Shown piece after piece: positions 16,952 to 26,907 of a stretch of DNA of 64,000 nt (position 1 is the stretch's first letter; each line of letters starts with the position of its first letter). The DNA is taken from the NCBI GenBank assembly GCA_004208945.1, contig SGPE01000024.1:186001-250000 (forward strand), written 5' to 3'. Under the pieces are notes generated by a model that did not search any database, was not told the DNA's origin, and was given only the letters and a program-made list of their open reading frames with translations. Origin of the DNA: Pseudoalteromonas sp. CO133X. GTDB taxonomy: Bacteria; Pseudomonadota; Gammaproteobacteria; Enterobacterales; Alteromonadaceae. The translations under genes were made by a program, and so were the position numbers.

Positions 16952-17395
16952 TTAATCCATAGCTAGCTTTTTTATTGCAGCAAAAAAGCCACTTTTTTCA
17001 GTAATGCGGTATTTCTGGCAGCTGTTAGGGTCGCGTTTATCTTGGCATAGATAAATAGTATTACGGCTAAGGTCTGCACGTGGGATTAGTGTAGAGTCAA
17101 ACACGTTGGCTCCGTAGCCAAATATGCCAGGCCAGAAGACACTTTGCGATACCATGCCTAGTTTTTCGTAGGTGATTAGAATTGGTTTAGGAGTGATAAG
17201 CAAAATTAATAATACGACTGCTAATATGTACCAACGGGCTGGACTTTTCTTTGCGGTCGGCTCTGCTAATGTTTGTTGTATTGGCTGCGTGGGTGTCTGA
17301 GGCTTGTTTATTGTTTTTGGTCTTTTGCTAGGGACTGGTTTCTTGCGAGCGGGTTGCTGCCCAAGTAAAGATTGTTTTTTTACATTTTTAGACAT
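16952..17395 (-). CDS. Single-pass membrane protein, unknown function
   Basis: A 147-aa protein I do not recognise. The first about 50 residues are a basic, Pro/Gln/Thr-rich, probably disordered cytoplasmic tail. A transmembrane helix follows at about 53-68 (RWYILAVVLLILLITPKP). The remaining about 75 residues would face the periplasm and hold two cysteines (IYLCQDKRDPNSCQ) that could pair. The tail-anchor-domain plan suggests an envelope protein. Initiated at the ATG 17393-17395. It lies 30 bp upstream of the smaller membrane gene at 16605 in the same direction, so the two may share a transcript. Confidence 0.7.
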   Translation of the reverse strand: MSKNVKKQSLLGQQPARKKPVPSKRPKTINKPQTPTQPIQQTLAEPTAKKSPARWYILAVVLLILLITPKPILITYEKLGMVSQSVFWPGIFGYGANVFDSTLIPRADLSRNTIYLCQDKRDPNSCQKYRITEKSGFFAAIKKLAMD

Positions 17396-17561
17396 AAAGC
17401 TTATCTGGCCTTTTATTTATAGGTCTCTATAATGAGATTATAACGAAGTTTTTGATATAATAGTTAAATTCAGATCATATAACATTGATTGTCCTAATTT
17501 GCGTAAAAGGTGCATTTCAACATGCAATTAGTGTTTATCTTTAAATATTAAGAGGAATAGT

Positions 17562-17945
17562 ATGGATACGCAGCTTTCAATTTTAATTGTGGACGATGTG
17601 GGGACTGTCCGCAGTTTTTTAAGTCAAACGCTAATGCACTTAGGAATTGACAATGTGCGAGAGGCTTCAACAGCTGCACAGTGCTTGAGTGCATGCAAAG
17701 AAAAAGAGTTCAATATTATCTTCTTAGATATAGAGCTACCCGATGGTGACGGCAAGGAGATTATTTCACAAATTAATGAAATATCGCCTGAAGCGAATGT
17801 AGTGATGGTGTCAGCTCATTCTACTGTTGAAAATGTAAAAGAAGCAATTGAGAAAGGCGCTAAGGGTTTTGTCGTTAAGCCATTCACCCCTAAAAAGATT
17901 GCGGCTATGTTGAAAAAATTCTACCCAGATCTAGAAATTGTTTAG
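17562..17945 (+). CDS. Stand-alone CheY-like response regulator receiver
   Basis: A 127-aa protein made of a receiver domain only. The acidic pocket is Asp11-Asp12, the phospho-acceptor is Asp56 in FLDIELPDGDG, the switch Ser/Thr lies in VVMVSAHS and the conserved lysine in GFVVKPFTPKK. There is no output domain, so it acts by protein contact, in chemotaxis or a phosphorelay. No kinase or chemotaxis gene is adjacent, making it an orphan. It has an AGAGGAAT ribosome-binding region and is followed by a strong bidirectional terminator shared with rpsT. Related stand-alone receivers are common in Alteromonadales. Confidence 0.88.
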   Translation: MDTQLSILIVDDVGTVRSFLSQTLMHLGIDNVREASTAAQCLSACKEKEFNIIFLDIELPDGDGKEIISQINEISPEANVVMVSAHSTVENVKEAIEKGAKGFVVKPFTPKKIAAMLKKFYPDLEIV

Positions 17946-17981
17946 TGGCTGAGTATTGATGCTAGGCACTAAAATTTAGGC

Positions 17982-18012
17982 AAAAAAAAACCGGCGTAGG
18001 CCGGTTTTTTTA
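17982..18012. terminator. Bidirectional terminator between receiver gene and rpsT
   Basis: A9, CCGGC-GTA-GCCGG stem and T7. Symmetric, so it serves both converging genes. Confidence 0.9.
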
Positions 18013-18029
18013 TATTCATCAAAAACAAA

Positions 18030-18290
18030 TTATAGCGCTTTGATTTTAGCTGCTAAACGGCTCTTATGACGAGCTGCTTTGTTCTTGTGGATTAGACCTT
18101 TAGTTGCGTAACGGTCTAGGATAGGTGTTGCAACAGCGAATGCCGCTTGTGCAGCTTCTTTGTCGCCCGCTTCAATTGCAGCAACTACTTTTTTGAAGTA
18201 AGTACGCATCATTGAACGACGGCTTGCGTTATGTTGACGATTTTTTTCGCTCGTAATAGCGCGTTTTTTTGCAGACTTGATGTTAGCCAA
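18030..18290 (-). CDS. rpsT: 30S ribosomal protein S20
   Basis: The 86-aa S20 protein begins [20 protein letters not shown] and has the usual composition of Lys, Arg and Ala with no acidic clusters. It binds 16S rRNA early in 30S assembly. It is transcribed leftward and is divergent from murJ, an arrangement common in gammaproteobacteria. A near-consensus sigma-70 promoter lies 48 bp upstream of its ATG. E. coli S20 represses its own translation; I see no specific motif for this here. Confidence 0.98.
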   Translation of the reverse strand: MANIKSAKKRAITSEKNRQHNASRRSMMRTYFKKVVAAIEAGDKEAAQAAFAVATPILDRYATKGLIHKNKAARHKSRLAAKIKAL

Positions 18291-18337
18291 GGTTTGCTCC
18301 TAACAATCTTAAAATAAGCTTAATTTAAAGGCCGTGG

Positions 18338-18366
18338 AATATGCCTGTTTTTATCATGAATGTCAA
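18338..18366 (-). promoter_or_regulatory. Sigma-70 promoter of rpsT
   Basis: Minus strand: perfect -35 TTGACA (18361-18366), 17-bp spacer, -10 CATATT (18338-18343). The spacing and sequence fit a strong ribosomal-protein promoter. Confidence 0.8.
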
Positions 18367-18533
18367 CGAAATTTTGACATCTCAAGAAAAACTGCTCCTT
18401 ATAACGAACATCAATTTGCCGCTTTAGCAGTTAATATCGCCATTGTAACAAAGGGTCGGGTTCGAGCCTAGTGCTTTAAAGATATTTTAGGCATAATCGC
18501 CCATCTTAGAGGTTTTTTGATAATGGGTTTAAG

Positions 18534-20114
18534 GTGGCAAAAGGATTATTTCGTTCTGGGATGATTGTCAGTGCAATGACGATGATCTCGCGTATTTTAG
18601 GACTAGTACGTGATGCAGTTGTAGCCAATTTATTGGGGGCAAGTGCAGCTGCTGATGTGTTTTTATTTGCTAACCGAATTCCTAACTTTTTGCGCCGTTT
18701 ATTTGCTGAAGGGGCATTTGCACAAGCGTTTGTACCTGTTTTGTCTGATATTAAAGAGCAGCAAGGTGATGATAAAGTAAGATTATTTGTAGCTCAAGCA
18801 GCCGGCACCCTAGGGATAATTTTGCTCGTTGTAACTTTATTTGGTGTGATTGCCTCGCCAGTGATTGCCGCACTGTTTGGTACAGGCTGGTTTATAGACT
18901 GGTGGCAAGGGGGAGAAGATGCCGGAAAGTTCGAGCTGGCAAGCGCGCTTCTTAAACTAACTTTTCCATATTTGTTTTTTGTTAGTTTAGTTGCTCTGAG
19001 CGGTGCCGTGATGAATGTATACAATCGTTTTGCGGTCGCTGCGTTTACCCCAGTACTTTTAAATATTTCCATTATCACTTGCGCAATTTTTCTGCATGAT
19101 CAGTTTTCAGTGGGTGCATATGCACTTGCTATAGGCGTGTTTGTTGGTGGTTTAGTGCAGTTATTGTTTCAGTTACCGTTTTTGTATCGTGCCCGTATGC
19201 TGAGCCGTCCTCAATGGGCTTGGCAAGATGAAAACGTTAAAAAAGTACGAAAGCTAATGCTGCCAGCGTTATTTGGCGTCTCGATTAGTCAAATAAACTT
19301 GTTGCTTGATACCATGATAGCTTCAATGTTAATGACGGGTTCTATTGCGTGGCTTTACTATTCTGATAGGTTGATTGAGTTTCCTCTTGGCCTATTCGGC
19401 ATTGGTATTGCGACGGTAATTTTACCTGCACTATCTAAACTCCATAGTACGAAAAGCACACGTGATTTTCAGCACACGCTAGATTGGGGAGTGCGCTTTG
19501 TCATCTTTTTAGGCTTACCCGCCATGTTTGGCTTGATGGTTATAAGCCCATTAATCATCACCGTACTTTTCGATCATGGCGCATTTCAAAATGGTGAGAT
19601 AGATCATGTTCAAGCGGTAAGTTATGGCGTAATGGCTTATTCGGTTGGTTTAGTTAGTTTTATGCTGATTAAGGTGTTAGCACCTGGTTTCTATTCGCGT
19701 CAGGACACGAAAACGCCTGTTAAAATTGGTATTAAAACGTTAGTGCTTAATATGGTCTTTAATATTATGCTAGCGCCGTTTATTGGTTATTTAGGATTGG
19801 CACTTGCCACGTCTATGTCGGCAAGCTGTAATGCGTATTTGCTGTATCGTCAGTTGCACAAAGAAGGTGTTTATCAGTTTTCAGGCATGAGCCTTAAATT
19901 TAGTTTTAAATGTTTGTTTTCTAGTGTGTTTATGGCAGCGGTAGTTTGGTATGTTGGACAGCTCGTTGCTTGGCAAACTTGGCACTTTATGGAGCAAGTT
20001 TCGTTACTTGCAGGGTTACTCATGTTAGCCGCATTCGTATACTTTTCGTCTTTGTTTGTAATGGGAATTCGACTAAATACGATAAAAAGTGTTGCAACTA
20101 CTGAATCGAACTAA
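18534..20114 (+). CDS. murJ: Lipid II flippase MurJ
   Basis: A 526-aa integral membrane protein of the MOP superfamily with about 14 helices that moves lipid II across the inner membrane for peptidoglycan synthesis. The N-terminus SAMTMISRILGLVRDAVVA and the LRRLFAEGAFAQAFVPVL motif are diagnostic, and functional arginines and Asp of the central cavity are present. The start is a GTG directly within AAGGTGGC; comparison with E. coli MurJ supports this start. It heads a run murJ-ribF-ileS-lspA-fkpB-ispH conserved in gammaproteobacteria. Confidence 0.96.
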   Translation: MAKGLFRSGMIVSAMTMISRILGLVRDAVVANLLGASAAADVFLFANRIPNFLRRLFAEGAFAQAFVPVLSDIKEQQGDDKVRLFVAQAAGTLGIILLVVTLFGVIASPVIAALFGTGWFIDWWQGGEDAGKFELASALLKLTFPYLFFVSLVALSGAVMNVYNRFAVAAFTPVLLNISIITCAIFLHDQFSVGAYALAIGVFVGGLVQLLFQLPFLYRARMLSRPQWAWQDENVKKVRKLMLPALFGVSISQINLLLDTMIASMLMTGSIAWLYYSDRLIEFPLGLFGIGIATVILPALSKLHSTKSTRDFQHTLDWGVRFVIFLGLPAMFGLMVISPLIITVLFDHGAFQNGEIDHVQAVSYGVMAYSVGLVSFMLIKVLAPGFYSRQDTKTPVKIGIKTLVLNMVFNIMLAPFIGYLGLALATSMSASCNAYLLYRQLHKEGVYQFSGMSLKFSFKCLFSSVFMAAVVWYVGQLVAWQTWHFMEQVSLLAGLLMLAAFVYFSSLFVMGIRLNTIKSVATTESN

Positions 20115-20186
20115 AAAAAAGATTATAATCGGCGTTTCACGCCCGATATCTGTGTTTGGGCTCGCTGATAAAGGCAAAAAGGTGGC

Positions 20187-21113
20187 ATGGAGTTAATTAG
20201 AGGTATTCACAATATACGCGCGCAGCATTTTGGTTGTGTGTTGACTATTGGTAATTTTGATGGCGTGCATTTAGGTCATGCAGAAGTGATAAAAGGCTTG
20301 CTACAAGACGCACAGAAACATCAATTGCCAAGTACTGTGATGTTATTTGAGCCTCAGCCACAAGAGTTTTTTGCTAAAGACAACGCGCCTGCACGTTTAA
20401 CACGACTTCGTGATAAGCTCAGCTTACTAGCAAAGCTGGGTGTTGAACGGGTGATTTGCATTAGTTTTAATCAGCAGTTTGCCAATATGGAAGCTGAGCA
20501 ATTTGTCAGCCAAGTTTTAGTTGAAAAATTAGGTGTTAAAGCACTGACTGTGGGTGATGATTTTTGTTTTGGTAAGCGTCGCCGCGGTGATTTTTCACTA
20601 CTGAAAAGCATGGGCACTGAGCTAAACATGGATGTGAAAAGTACGGCTAGTTTTAGAAGACTTAATGATAGAGTAAGCAGTACTCTTATTCGCCATGCGC
20701 TTGCCGCAGGGCAATTAGAAGACGCAAAAACCATGTTAGGTCATGGTTATGCGATTTCTGGGCGTGTGATTCATGGCTGGGCAAAAGGTCGTGAACTAGG
20801 CTTTAGAACAGCCAATATTGCATTAAAACGTCAAGTATGCCCAGTAAACGGGGTGTTTGCGGTACGTGCAATAGTTGGCAATAAAGAATTATTTGGGGTT
20901 GCAAATATTGGCAACAAACCCACATTTAATGGAACACGCGCATTGTTAGAAGTTCATCTTTTCGACTTTGCGCAAGATATTTACGGACAATTTATGCACG
21001 TGGAGCTGATTAAGAAGCTCCGCGATGAGAAAAAATTCGAGACATTAACACAACTGACGGCGCAGATTGCAGATGATGTAACCGCCGCGAAGCAGTGTTT
21101 TGGTTTAAACTAG
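20187..21113 (+). CDS. ribF: Bifunctional riboflavin kinase / FAD synthetase
   Basis: A 308-aa enzyme that makes FMN and FAD. The N-terminal FAD synthetase domain has the nucleotidyltransferase motif TIGNFDGVHLGH and a later VSSTLIRHAL segment (the ISSTxIR motif). The C-terminal riboflavin kinase domain, from about residue 180, carries GRELGFRTANI and FNGTRALLEVHLFDF. Length is normal for the family. It lies between murJ and ileS, 25 bp before ileS, and is probably co-transcribed with it. Confidence 0.97.
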   Translation: MELIRGIHNIRAQHFGCVLTIGNFDGVHLGHAEVIKGLLQDAQKHQLPSTVMLFEPQPQEFFAKDNAPARLTRLRDKLSLLAKLGVERVICISFNQQFANMEAEQFVSQVLVEKLGVKALTVGDDFCFGKRRRGDFSLLKSMGTELNMDVKSTASFRRLNDRVSSTLIRHALAAGQLEDAKTMLGHGYAISGRVIHGWAKGRELGFRTANIALKRQVCPVNGVFAVRAIVGNKELFGVANIGNKPTFNGTRALLEVHLFDFAQDIYGQFMHVELIKKLRDEKKFETLTQLTAQIADDVTAAKQCFGLN

Positions 21114-21138
21114 GTAGCCGATACGGAAAGTAGGATTA

Positions 21139-23964
21139 ATGAGCGACTACAAACATACTTTGAATTTACCGGAAACAGCGTTTCCAATGCGCGGCAATTT
21201 GGCACAACGTGAACCAAAGATGCTTAAGACATGGTATGAAGACGATCTTTACGGTCAAATTCGCAGCGCTAAAAAAGGTAAGAAAACCTTCATTTTGCAT
21301 GACGGCCCTCCGTATGCAAACGGTGATATCCATTTAGGCCACTCGGTAAACAAAATTCTTAAAGATATTATTGTTAAGTCAAAAACCCTGTCTGACTTTG
21401 ATGCACCTTATGTGCCTGGTTGGGACTGTCACGGTTTACCAATTGAGTTAATGGTTGAAAAGAAAGTCGGTAAGCCTGGCGTGAAAGTGTCTGCTGCTGA
21501 GTTCCGTGAAAAATGTCGCGAATATGCAAAAAAGCAAGTTGAAGGTCAAAAAACAGACTTTAAACGCTTAGGCGTATTTGGTGATTGGGATAAGCCTTAC
21601 TTAACAATGAACTTTGACTTTGAAGCGAATGCGATTCGCGTGCTTGGTCGCATCATTAAAAATGGTCATTTACACAAAGGTGCTAAACCTGTTCACTGGT
21701 GTACAGACTGTGGTTCAGCACTTGCTGAAGCAGAAGTTGAATACCAAGATAAACAGTCGCCAGCAATCGATGTGCGTTTTGAGTTTGCTGATCAAGATGC
21801 AGTTATTAATGCGTTTGAACTAGCAGATGGTCATCAAGGTATCGGTACTGTAAGCACCGCAATCTGGACAACAACACCGTGGACACTTCCTGCTAACCGT
21901 GCAGTAGCGGTTCATGAAAAACTTGAGTATGCCCTTGTTCAAGTTGACGATGAAGGTGCACAGCAGCGTCTAATTTTAGGTTCTGAGCTAGTTAAAGATG
22001 CCATGGACCGTTATGGATTTAAGCATTATCACGTACTTGGCTATGTGAAAGGTGCTGCACTTGAGAATTTACAGGTTGCTCACCCATTTTATGACTTCAC
22101 AGTGCCTGTGATTGTTGCTGATCACGTTACGACTGATTCTGGTACGGGTGTTGTTCATACTGCACCTGGTCACGGTCAAGAGGATTTCGCGGCAGGTCTT
22201 GCTTATGGTTTAGAAGTAGCTAACCCTGTTGGTGCTAACGGTGTTTACTTACCTGACACACCAATGTTTGCTGGTCAGCACGTATTTAAAGCAAATGCGA
22301 GTGTCATTGACGTATTAACTGAAAACAATGCGTTATTGCATCACCATGCGCTTACGCACAGCTACCCACATTGCTGGCGTCATAAAACACCCATTATCTT
22401 CCGTGCTACGCCACAGTGGTTCGTAAGTATGGATCAAGCTAACCTTCGTCAAGATTCATTAAACGAAATCAAAAAGACTGAGTGGTTACCTGAGTGGGGC
22501 GAAAGCCGCATTGCAAACATGGTTGAAGGCCGTCCTGATTGGTGTATTTCACGTCAACGTACATGGGGTGTGCCAATTGCATTATTCGTTGATAAAGACA
22601 CAGGTGCGCTTCACCCAAATACACAAGAGCTTATCGAAGAAGCTGCAAAACTGGTTGAAAAATCAGGTATTCAAGCTTGGTATGACTTAGAGCCAGCAAC
22701 TTTACTTGGCGATGATGCTGAGCAGTACATGAAAGTACAAGATACGCTAGATGTATGGTTCGACTCAGGTGTGACTCACGCATGTGTGGTTGATGCACGT
22801 GAAGATTTAACCGGTCCTGCTGATCTTTACTTAGAAGGTTCTGACCAACACCGTGGTTGGTTTATGTCGTCAATGATGACATCGGTTGCTATCAATGGTC
22901 ATGCGCCTTACAAGCAAGTATTAACACATGGTTTTACGGTTGATGAAAATGGCCGTAAGATGTCTAAATCATTAGGCAACGTAATTTCGCCACAAAACGT
23001 GATGAACAAACTAGGTGCTGACATCTTACGTTTATGGGTTGCATCAACTGACTTTACAGCTGAAATGACTGTATCTGATGAAATCTTTAAACGTTCAGCA
23101 GACCGTTATCGTCGTATTCGTAACACGAGCCGTTATTTACTTGCGAACTTAAATGGTTTTGATCCAAAAACAGATCAAGTTGCCATTGAAGACATGGTTG
23201 AGCTTGACCGTTGGATTGTTGGCCGTGCAGCCGAGCTTCAAGATGAAATTTTAGCGGCTTACGACAAATACCAAATGCTGCTTGTAACGCAAAAGCTAAT
23301 GAACTTCTGTACCGGTGAGCTTGGTTCGTTCTACCTAGATGTAATCAAAGACCGTCAGTACACAGCGAAAAGCGATAGCCACGCACGTCGTTCATGTCAA
23401 ACTGCGCTTTACCATATTGCTGAGGCAATGACGCGTTGGATGGCACCGATCTTAAGCTTCACCGCGCAAGAAATTTGGGAAGCATTACCAGGCGAGCGTG
23501 ACAAGTTTGTATTCACTTCAGTGTGGTACGATGGCTTAAAAGCCTCTTCGCAGGGTAAGTTCAGCAACGATGATTGGTTAACAATCTTAAATGTACGTGA
23601 TGAAGTTAACCGTGTACTAGAAGCAGCTCGTAAAGAAGACGTTATTGGTGCAACTTTACAAGCAAACGTAAGCATCTACGCAAGTGAAGAGTTAAGCTCT
23701 AAACTAGCTGCGTTAGGTGATGAACTACGCTTTGTATTATTAACGTCAGGCGTAACAGTTGAAACTGTAACAGCGCAGCCTGAAGGTACTCAGGCGACTG
23801 AGATTGATGGCCTATTCATTAAAGTTGCTGCAACAACCGCTGAAAAATGTGAGCGTTGTTGGCATTACTGTGATGATGTAGGTGCTAACCCTGCTCATCC
23901 TGAAATCTGTGGCCGTTGTGTAAGCAATGTTGACGGTGATGGTGAACAGCGTCAGTTCGCATAG
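21139..23964 (+). CDS. ileS: Isoleucyl-tRNA synthetase
   Basis: Class I aminoacyl-tRNA synthetase of 941 aa that charges tRNA-Ile and edits valine. The HIGH signature appears as GDIHLGH near residue 63, KMSKS as [10 protein letters not shown] near 610, and editing-domain motifs ([13 protein letters not shown]) lie near 240. The C-terminus has the zinc-binding pair CERCWHYC and CGRCV, typical of the eubacterial type, which is mupirocin-sensitive in general (family knowledge). It ends 9 nt before lspA. Codon use is more regular than in neighbouring genes, as expected for a highly expressed gene. Confidence 0.98.
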   Translation: MSDYKHTLNLPETAFPMRGNLAQREPKMLKTWYEDDLYGQIRSAKKGKKTFILHDGPPYANGDIHLGHSVNKILKDIIVKSKTLSDFDAPYVPGWDCHGLPIELMVEKKVGKPGVKVSAAEFREKCREYAKKQVEGQKTDFKRLGVFGDWDKPYLTMNFDFEANAIRVLGRIIKNGHLHKGAKPVHWCTDCGSALAEAEVEYQDKQSPAIDVRFEFADQDAVINAFELADGHQGIGTVSTAIWTTTPWTLPANRAVAVHEKLEYALVQVDDEGAQQRLILGSELVKDAMDRYGFKHYHVLGYVKGAALENLQVAHPFYDFTVPVIVADHVTTDSGTGVVHTAPGHGQEDFAAGLAYGLEVANPVGANGVYLPDTPMFAGQHVFKANASVIDVLTENNALLHHHALTHSYPHCWRHKTPIIFRATPQWFVSMDQANLRQDSLNEIKKTEWLPEWGESRIANMVEGRPDWCISRQRTWGVPIALFVDKDTGALHPNTQELIEEAAKLVEKSGIQAWYDLEPATLLGDDAEQYMKVQDTLDVWFDSGVTHACVVDAREDLTGPADLYLEGSDQHRGWFMSSMMTSVAINGHAPYKQVLTHGFTVDENGRKMSKSLGNVISPQNVMNKLGADILRLWVASTDFTAEMTVSDEIFKRSADRYRRIRNTSRYLLANLNGFDPKTDQVAIEDMVELDRWIVGRAAELQDEILAAYDKYQMLLVTQKLMNFCTGELGSFYLDVIKDRQYTAKSDSHARRSCQTALYHIAEAMTRWMAPILSFTAQEIWEALPGERDKFVFTSVWYDGLKASSQGKFSNDDWLTILNVRDEVNRVLEAARKEDVIGATLQANVSIYASEELSSKLAALGDELRFVLLTSGVTVETVTAQPEGTQATEIDGLFIKVAATTAEKCERCWHYCDDVGANPAHPEICGRCVSNVDGDGEQRQFA

Positions 23965-23973
23965 GAGTTGTTA

Positions 23974-24474
23974 GTGAGCAAACTAGCCGGAAAAAGTGGC
24001 TTGGTTTGGTTATGGCTGAGTCTACTACTTTTAGTAGTAGACCACGCGACAAAAACACTTGTCGTTAATACCATGGCCTACAAAGAGTCGATAGATATTC
24101 TGCCTTTTTTTAATTTCACTTATGTACATAATTATGGTGCAGCCTTCAGCTTTTTAAGTGACTCTGGAGGTTGGCAGCGCTGGTTTTTTAGTCTGATAGC
24201 TGTGTCGATCAGTGTACTTTTAGTGTGGTGGCTTAAACGCTTACCAGCGACAAACAAGGTATTGTGCTCAGCTTATGCATTGGTGTTAGCAGGGGCTATT
24301 GGCAATTTATACGACCGTATTGCTTATGGTTATGTCATTGACTTCTTGCACGTCTATTATGAAAACTGGCACTTTCCTGTTTTTAATATTGCTGATTGTG
24401 CCATTTGTATTGGTGCCGCATTACTTTTATTTGATGCCTTTACAGGCGAAAGTCCTAAGGAGCAAAAAGCATGA
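23974..24474 (+). CDS. lspA: Lipoprotein signal peptidase
   Basis: Signal peptidase II (166 aa, E. coli 164) cleaves prolipoprotein signal peptides after lipid attachment. Four transmembrane helices are visible. The catalytic aspartates lie in GNLYDRIAYGYVIDFLHVYY and FPVFNIADCAIC. The GTG at 23974 is taken as start because AGGAG sits six bases upstream; a TTG at 23968 is in frame but too close to that site. The 3' end overlaps fkpB by 4 nt (ATGA). Several lipoproteins in this window, including BamD, BamE and the TPR protein, would be its substrates. Confidence 0.96.
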   Translation: MSKLAGKSGLVWLWLSLLLLVVDHATKTLVVNTMAYKESIDILPFFNFTYVHNYGAAFSFLSDSGGWQRWFFSLIAVSISVLLVWWLKRLPATNKVLCSAYALVLAGAIGNLYDRIAYGYVIDFLHVYYENWHFPVFNIADCAICIGAALLLFDAFTGESPKEQKA

Positions 24475-24911
24475 GCCAAGCAGTAATTGGTAATAACTCT
24501 GAAGTGATCTTTCATTTCTCAATTAAGTTAGAAGATGGCTCAGCAGCCGATTCTACTAAAGTTCATAATAAACCAGCTAAATTGCGAATGGGTGACGGAA
24601 GCCTAACAGAGAACTTTGAAAAATGTTTGTTAGGTTTAGCGGCAGGTGACAATAAATCTTTTGAACTTGAGCCAGAGGATGCATTTGGCCAACCTAATCC
24701 TGATAACATTTATTATGTTGACCGCAGCAAGTTTGGCGCAGATACGCCAGCTGAAGTTGGCAATATAATCGCGTTTACTCAACCAGACGGTACTGAATTA
24801 CCTGGTCTTGTTCGTGAAGTGCAAGGTGAGTCTGTAACGATTGATTTTAACCATCCTTTGGCAGGTCAACGTTTGACTTTTGAGGTTGAGATTTTAGAGG
24901 TAGCGGGCTGA
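24471..24911 (+). CDS. fkpB: FKBP-type peptidyl-prolyl isomerase, FkpB (SlpA) type
   Basis: A 146-aa SlyD/FkpB-like isomerase, with the FKBP core split by an insert-in-flap domain. Visible motifs are the N-terminal [19 protein letters not shown] block, the [20 protein letters not shown] segment and the C-terminal [18 protein letters not shown]. It lacks the long His-rich metal-binding tail of SlyD, which supports FkpB. It overlaps lspA by 4 nt and ispH by 1 nt, so translation is probably coupled. E. coli has the same ileS-lspA-fkpB-ispH order. Confidence 0.95.
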   Translation: MSQAVIGNNSEVIFHFSIKLEDGSAADSTKVHNKPAKLRMGDGSLTENFEKCLLGLAAGDNKSFELEPEDAFGQPNPDNIYYVDRSKFGADTPAEVGNIIAFTQPDGTELPGLVREVQGESVTIDFNHPLAGQRLTFEVEILEVAG

Positions 24912-25840
24912 TGGATATTTTATTAGCCAATCCGCGCGGTTTTTGCGCGGGTGTTGACCGCGCAATTAGTATTGTTGAGCGTGCACTCGATATCTTCGAA
25001 AAGCCTATCTATGTTCGCCACGAAGTTGTGCATAATCGTTATGTGGTTGATGGTTTAAAAAATCGTGGCGCTGTTTTTGTTGAAGAGCTTGACCAAGTGC
25101 CTGACGATAGCATTGTTATTTTTAGTGCCCATGGTGTATCGCAAGCTGTTCGCAACGAAGCAAAACGCCGTGAATTAAAAGTGTTTGATGCAACCTGTCC
25201 GCTGGTCACTAAAGTTCATATGGAAGTAACTCGTGCGAGTAAAAAAGGCATAGAGTGTGTGTTGATTGGCCACCATGGGCATCCTGAAGTTGAAGGCACC
25301 ATGGGGCAGTACGACAACGAAGCGGGTGGTATTTACTTAGTAGAAACCCCTGAAGATGTCGAAAAGCTGAGCGTTAAAAACCCTGAAAACTTATTTTACT
25401 GTAGCCAAACGACATTATCAGTGGATGATACGGCAGATGTGATTGATGCACTACGTGCTAAGTTTCCAGCCATTGATGGCCCACGCAAAGATGATATTTG
25501 TTACGCAACGCAAAACCGCCAAGACGCAGTCCGTGATTTAGCGGATAAAGTGGATGTATTACTTGTTGTGGGAGCAAAAAATAGCTCTAACTCAAATCGT
25601 CTACGCGAGCTTGCTGATAAAATGGGCACGAAGGCGCATTTGATTGATGATGCAAGTAACGTTGAAGCGGATTGGTTCGACAATGTCAATGCGGTGGGTG
25701 TTACTGCCGGCGCATCTGCACCTGAAGTTCTGGTTCAGCAAGTTATTGCGCGCCTGAAAGAATTAGGCGGTAATCAAGTTGTTGAAAACCCTGGTGAAGA
25801 AGAAAATATAGTATTTGCCGTTCCTGTTGAGCTACGCTAA
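24911..25840 (+). CDS. ispH: 4-hydroxy-3-methylbut-2-enyl diphosphate reductase
   Basis: Last enzyme of the methylerythritol phosphate pathway, making IPP and DMAPP (309 aa). The three cysteines that hold its iron-sulfur cluster are visible in [10 protein letters not shown] (Cys12), [11 protein letters not shown] (near 97) and [11 protein letters not shown] (near 197). The catalytic HEVVHN and [11 protein letters not shown] segments are also present. The ATG overlaps the fkpB TGA by one base. It ends the murJ-to-ispH run and is followed 38 bp later by the histidine kinase gene, with a good ribosome-binding site (GGAG) in between. Confidence 0.98.
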   Translation: MDILLANPRGFCAGVDRAISIVERALDIFEKPIYVRHEVVHNRYVVDGLKNRGAVFVEELDQVPDDSIVIFSAHGVSQAVRNEAKRRELKVFDATCPLVTKVHMEVTRASKKGIECVLIGHHGHPEVEGTMGQYDNEAGGIYLVETPEDVEKLSVKNPENLFYCSQTTLSVDDTADVIDALRAKFPAIDGPRKDDICYATQNRQDAVRDLADKVDVLLVVGAKNSSNSNRLRELADKMGTKAHLIDDASNVEADWFDNVNAVGVTAGASAPEVLVQQVIARLKELGGNQVVENPGEEENIVFAVPVELR

Positions 25841-25878
25841 TCTAAGCGGATAACTGTGAACAAAAAATAGGAGAGCCC

Positions 25879-26907
25879 ATGAGCAAACAGCCAACTAAAA
25901 ACGGTTTGCTGATTGAGGCTCTTTTTCAATCTAGAGGGGTACTCGCAACTCTTGTTGTTAGCCAAACCATTGCTGTTTTATTGGCTTTTTCGCCTGCCAG
26001 TTATGGCGATGTATGGCTTCGCCTAGCTGTTTTTAGTTTCTTTTTACACCTTGTTTTTCTGACTAGCGTTGCCGTGCTTTATTTATCGAGAGGGCAGCTC
26101 GTTAGATTATCTAATGCATGGCAAGTCATTGTTTTAAGTTCCTTACTTCTTTTATTAACATGCTTGTACAGCTTTCTTGTACTCAGTCTTTTTGATGGGC
26201 TTTATCAGGTTGACTCCCTAGCTCATTTTTTAGCAAGCAATATGCTGATTATCTTTTTAGTGACAGTGCTTTTTGTACAGTTTATTTCTATTCATAATCA
26301 AAAAGAGCAGCAGACAAAAGCGTTAATCCAAGCAGAGCTGGATGCTTTACAGGCACGTATTAGACCGCATTTTTTATTTAACAGTTTAAATACCGCGGCA
26401 GAACTGACCCACCATGATGCTAATGCGGCTGAGCAGGCTATTTTAGCTTTAGCCGCCTTGTCGCAGGCAGCAATGAGAAGCGGTAAGGCAATTAGTTTAA
26501 GTGATGAAATAAGCTTATGTCAGCAATATATTAGCTTAGAAAAATGGCGTTATGGTGAGCGCTTAGTGGTGTGTTGGCAATTACCTGATGAAATACCAGC
26601 ATTGGATATTCCCTGTTTAACAATTCAGCCCCTGATTGAAAATGCTGTTTGCTATGGTGTCGAGCCGGCAGATAAGGGAGCGAGGATTAATATTTCTATG
26701 CATGTTTCAGAGAAAAGTTACACGTTTATAATTACTAATCCTCTTTACAAAAATAAGGGTGCTTTGCCAAGTGGTAACGGTATGGCGCTTGAAAATATTC
26801 GCCAGCGTTTAGGGCTTTTTTATAACTATAAAGCCCAGTTACTGACCACTCAAAGAGAGGGGGAATTTAGAGTGAAACTTGTGCTACCAAGGCTAAAAAT
26901 ACAATGA
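25879..26907 (+). CDS. LytS/AlgZ-type sensor histidine kinase
   Basis: A 342-aa membrane histidine kinase of the His_kinase (LytS/YehU) class. About four transmembrane helices fill the first 140 residues with little periplasmic sequence, then a short coiled coil (NQKEQQTKALIQAELDAL). The phosphorylated histidine is His164 in RPHFLFNSLN. A compact ATPase domain follows with an N-box IQPLIENAVCYGV and GNGMALENIRQRL. This plan is that of Pseudomonas AlgZ (FimS). The stop overlaps the start of the LytTR regulator by 4 nt, so the two form a two-component pair. The signal sensed is unknown. Confidence 0.9.
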   Translation: MSKQPTKNGLLIEALFQSRGVLATLVVSQTIAVLLAFSPASYGDVWLRLAVFSFFLHLVFLTSVAVLYLSRGQLVRLSNAWQVIVLSSLLLLLTCLYSFLVLSLFDGLYQVDSLAHFLASNMLIIFLVTVLFVQFISIHNQKEQQTKALIQAELDALQARIRPHFLFNSLNTAAELTHHDANAAEQAILALAALSQAAMRSGKAISLSDEISLCQQYISLEKWRYGERLVVCWQLPDEIPALDIPCLTIQPLIENAVCYGVEPADKGARINISMHVSEKSYTFIITNPLYKNKGALPSGNGMALENIRQRLGLFYNYKAQLLTTQREGEFRVKLVLPRLKIQ

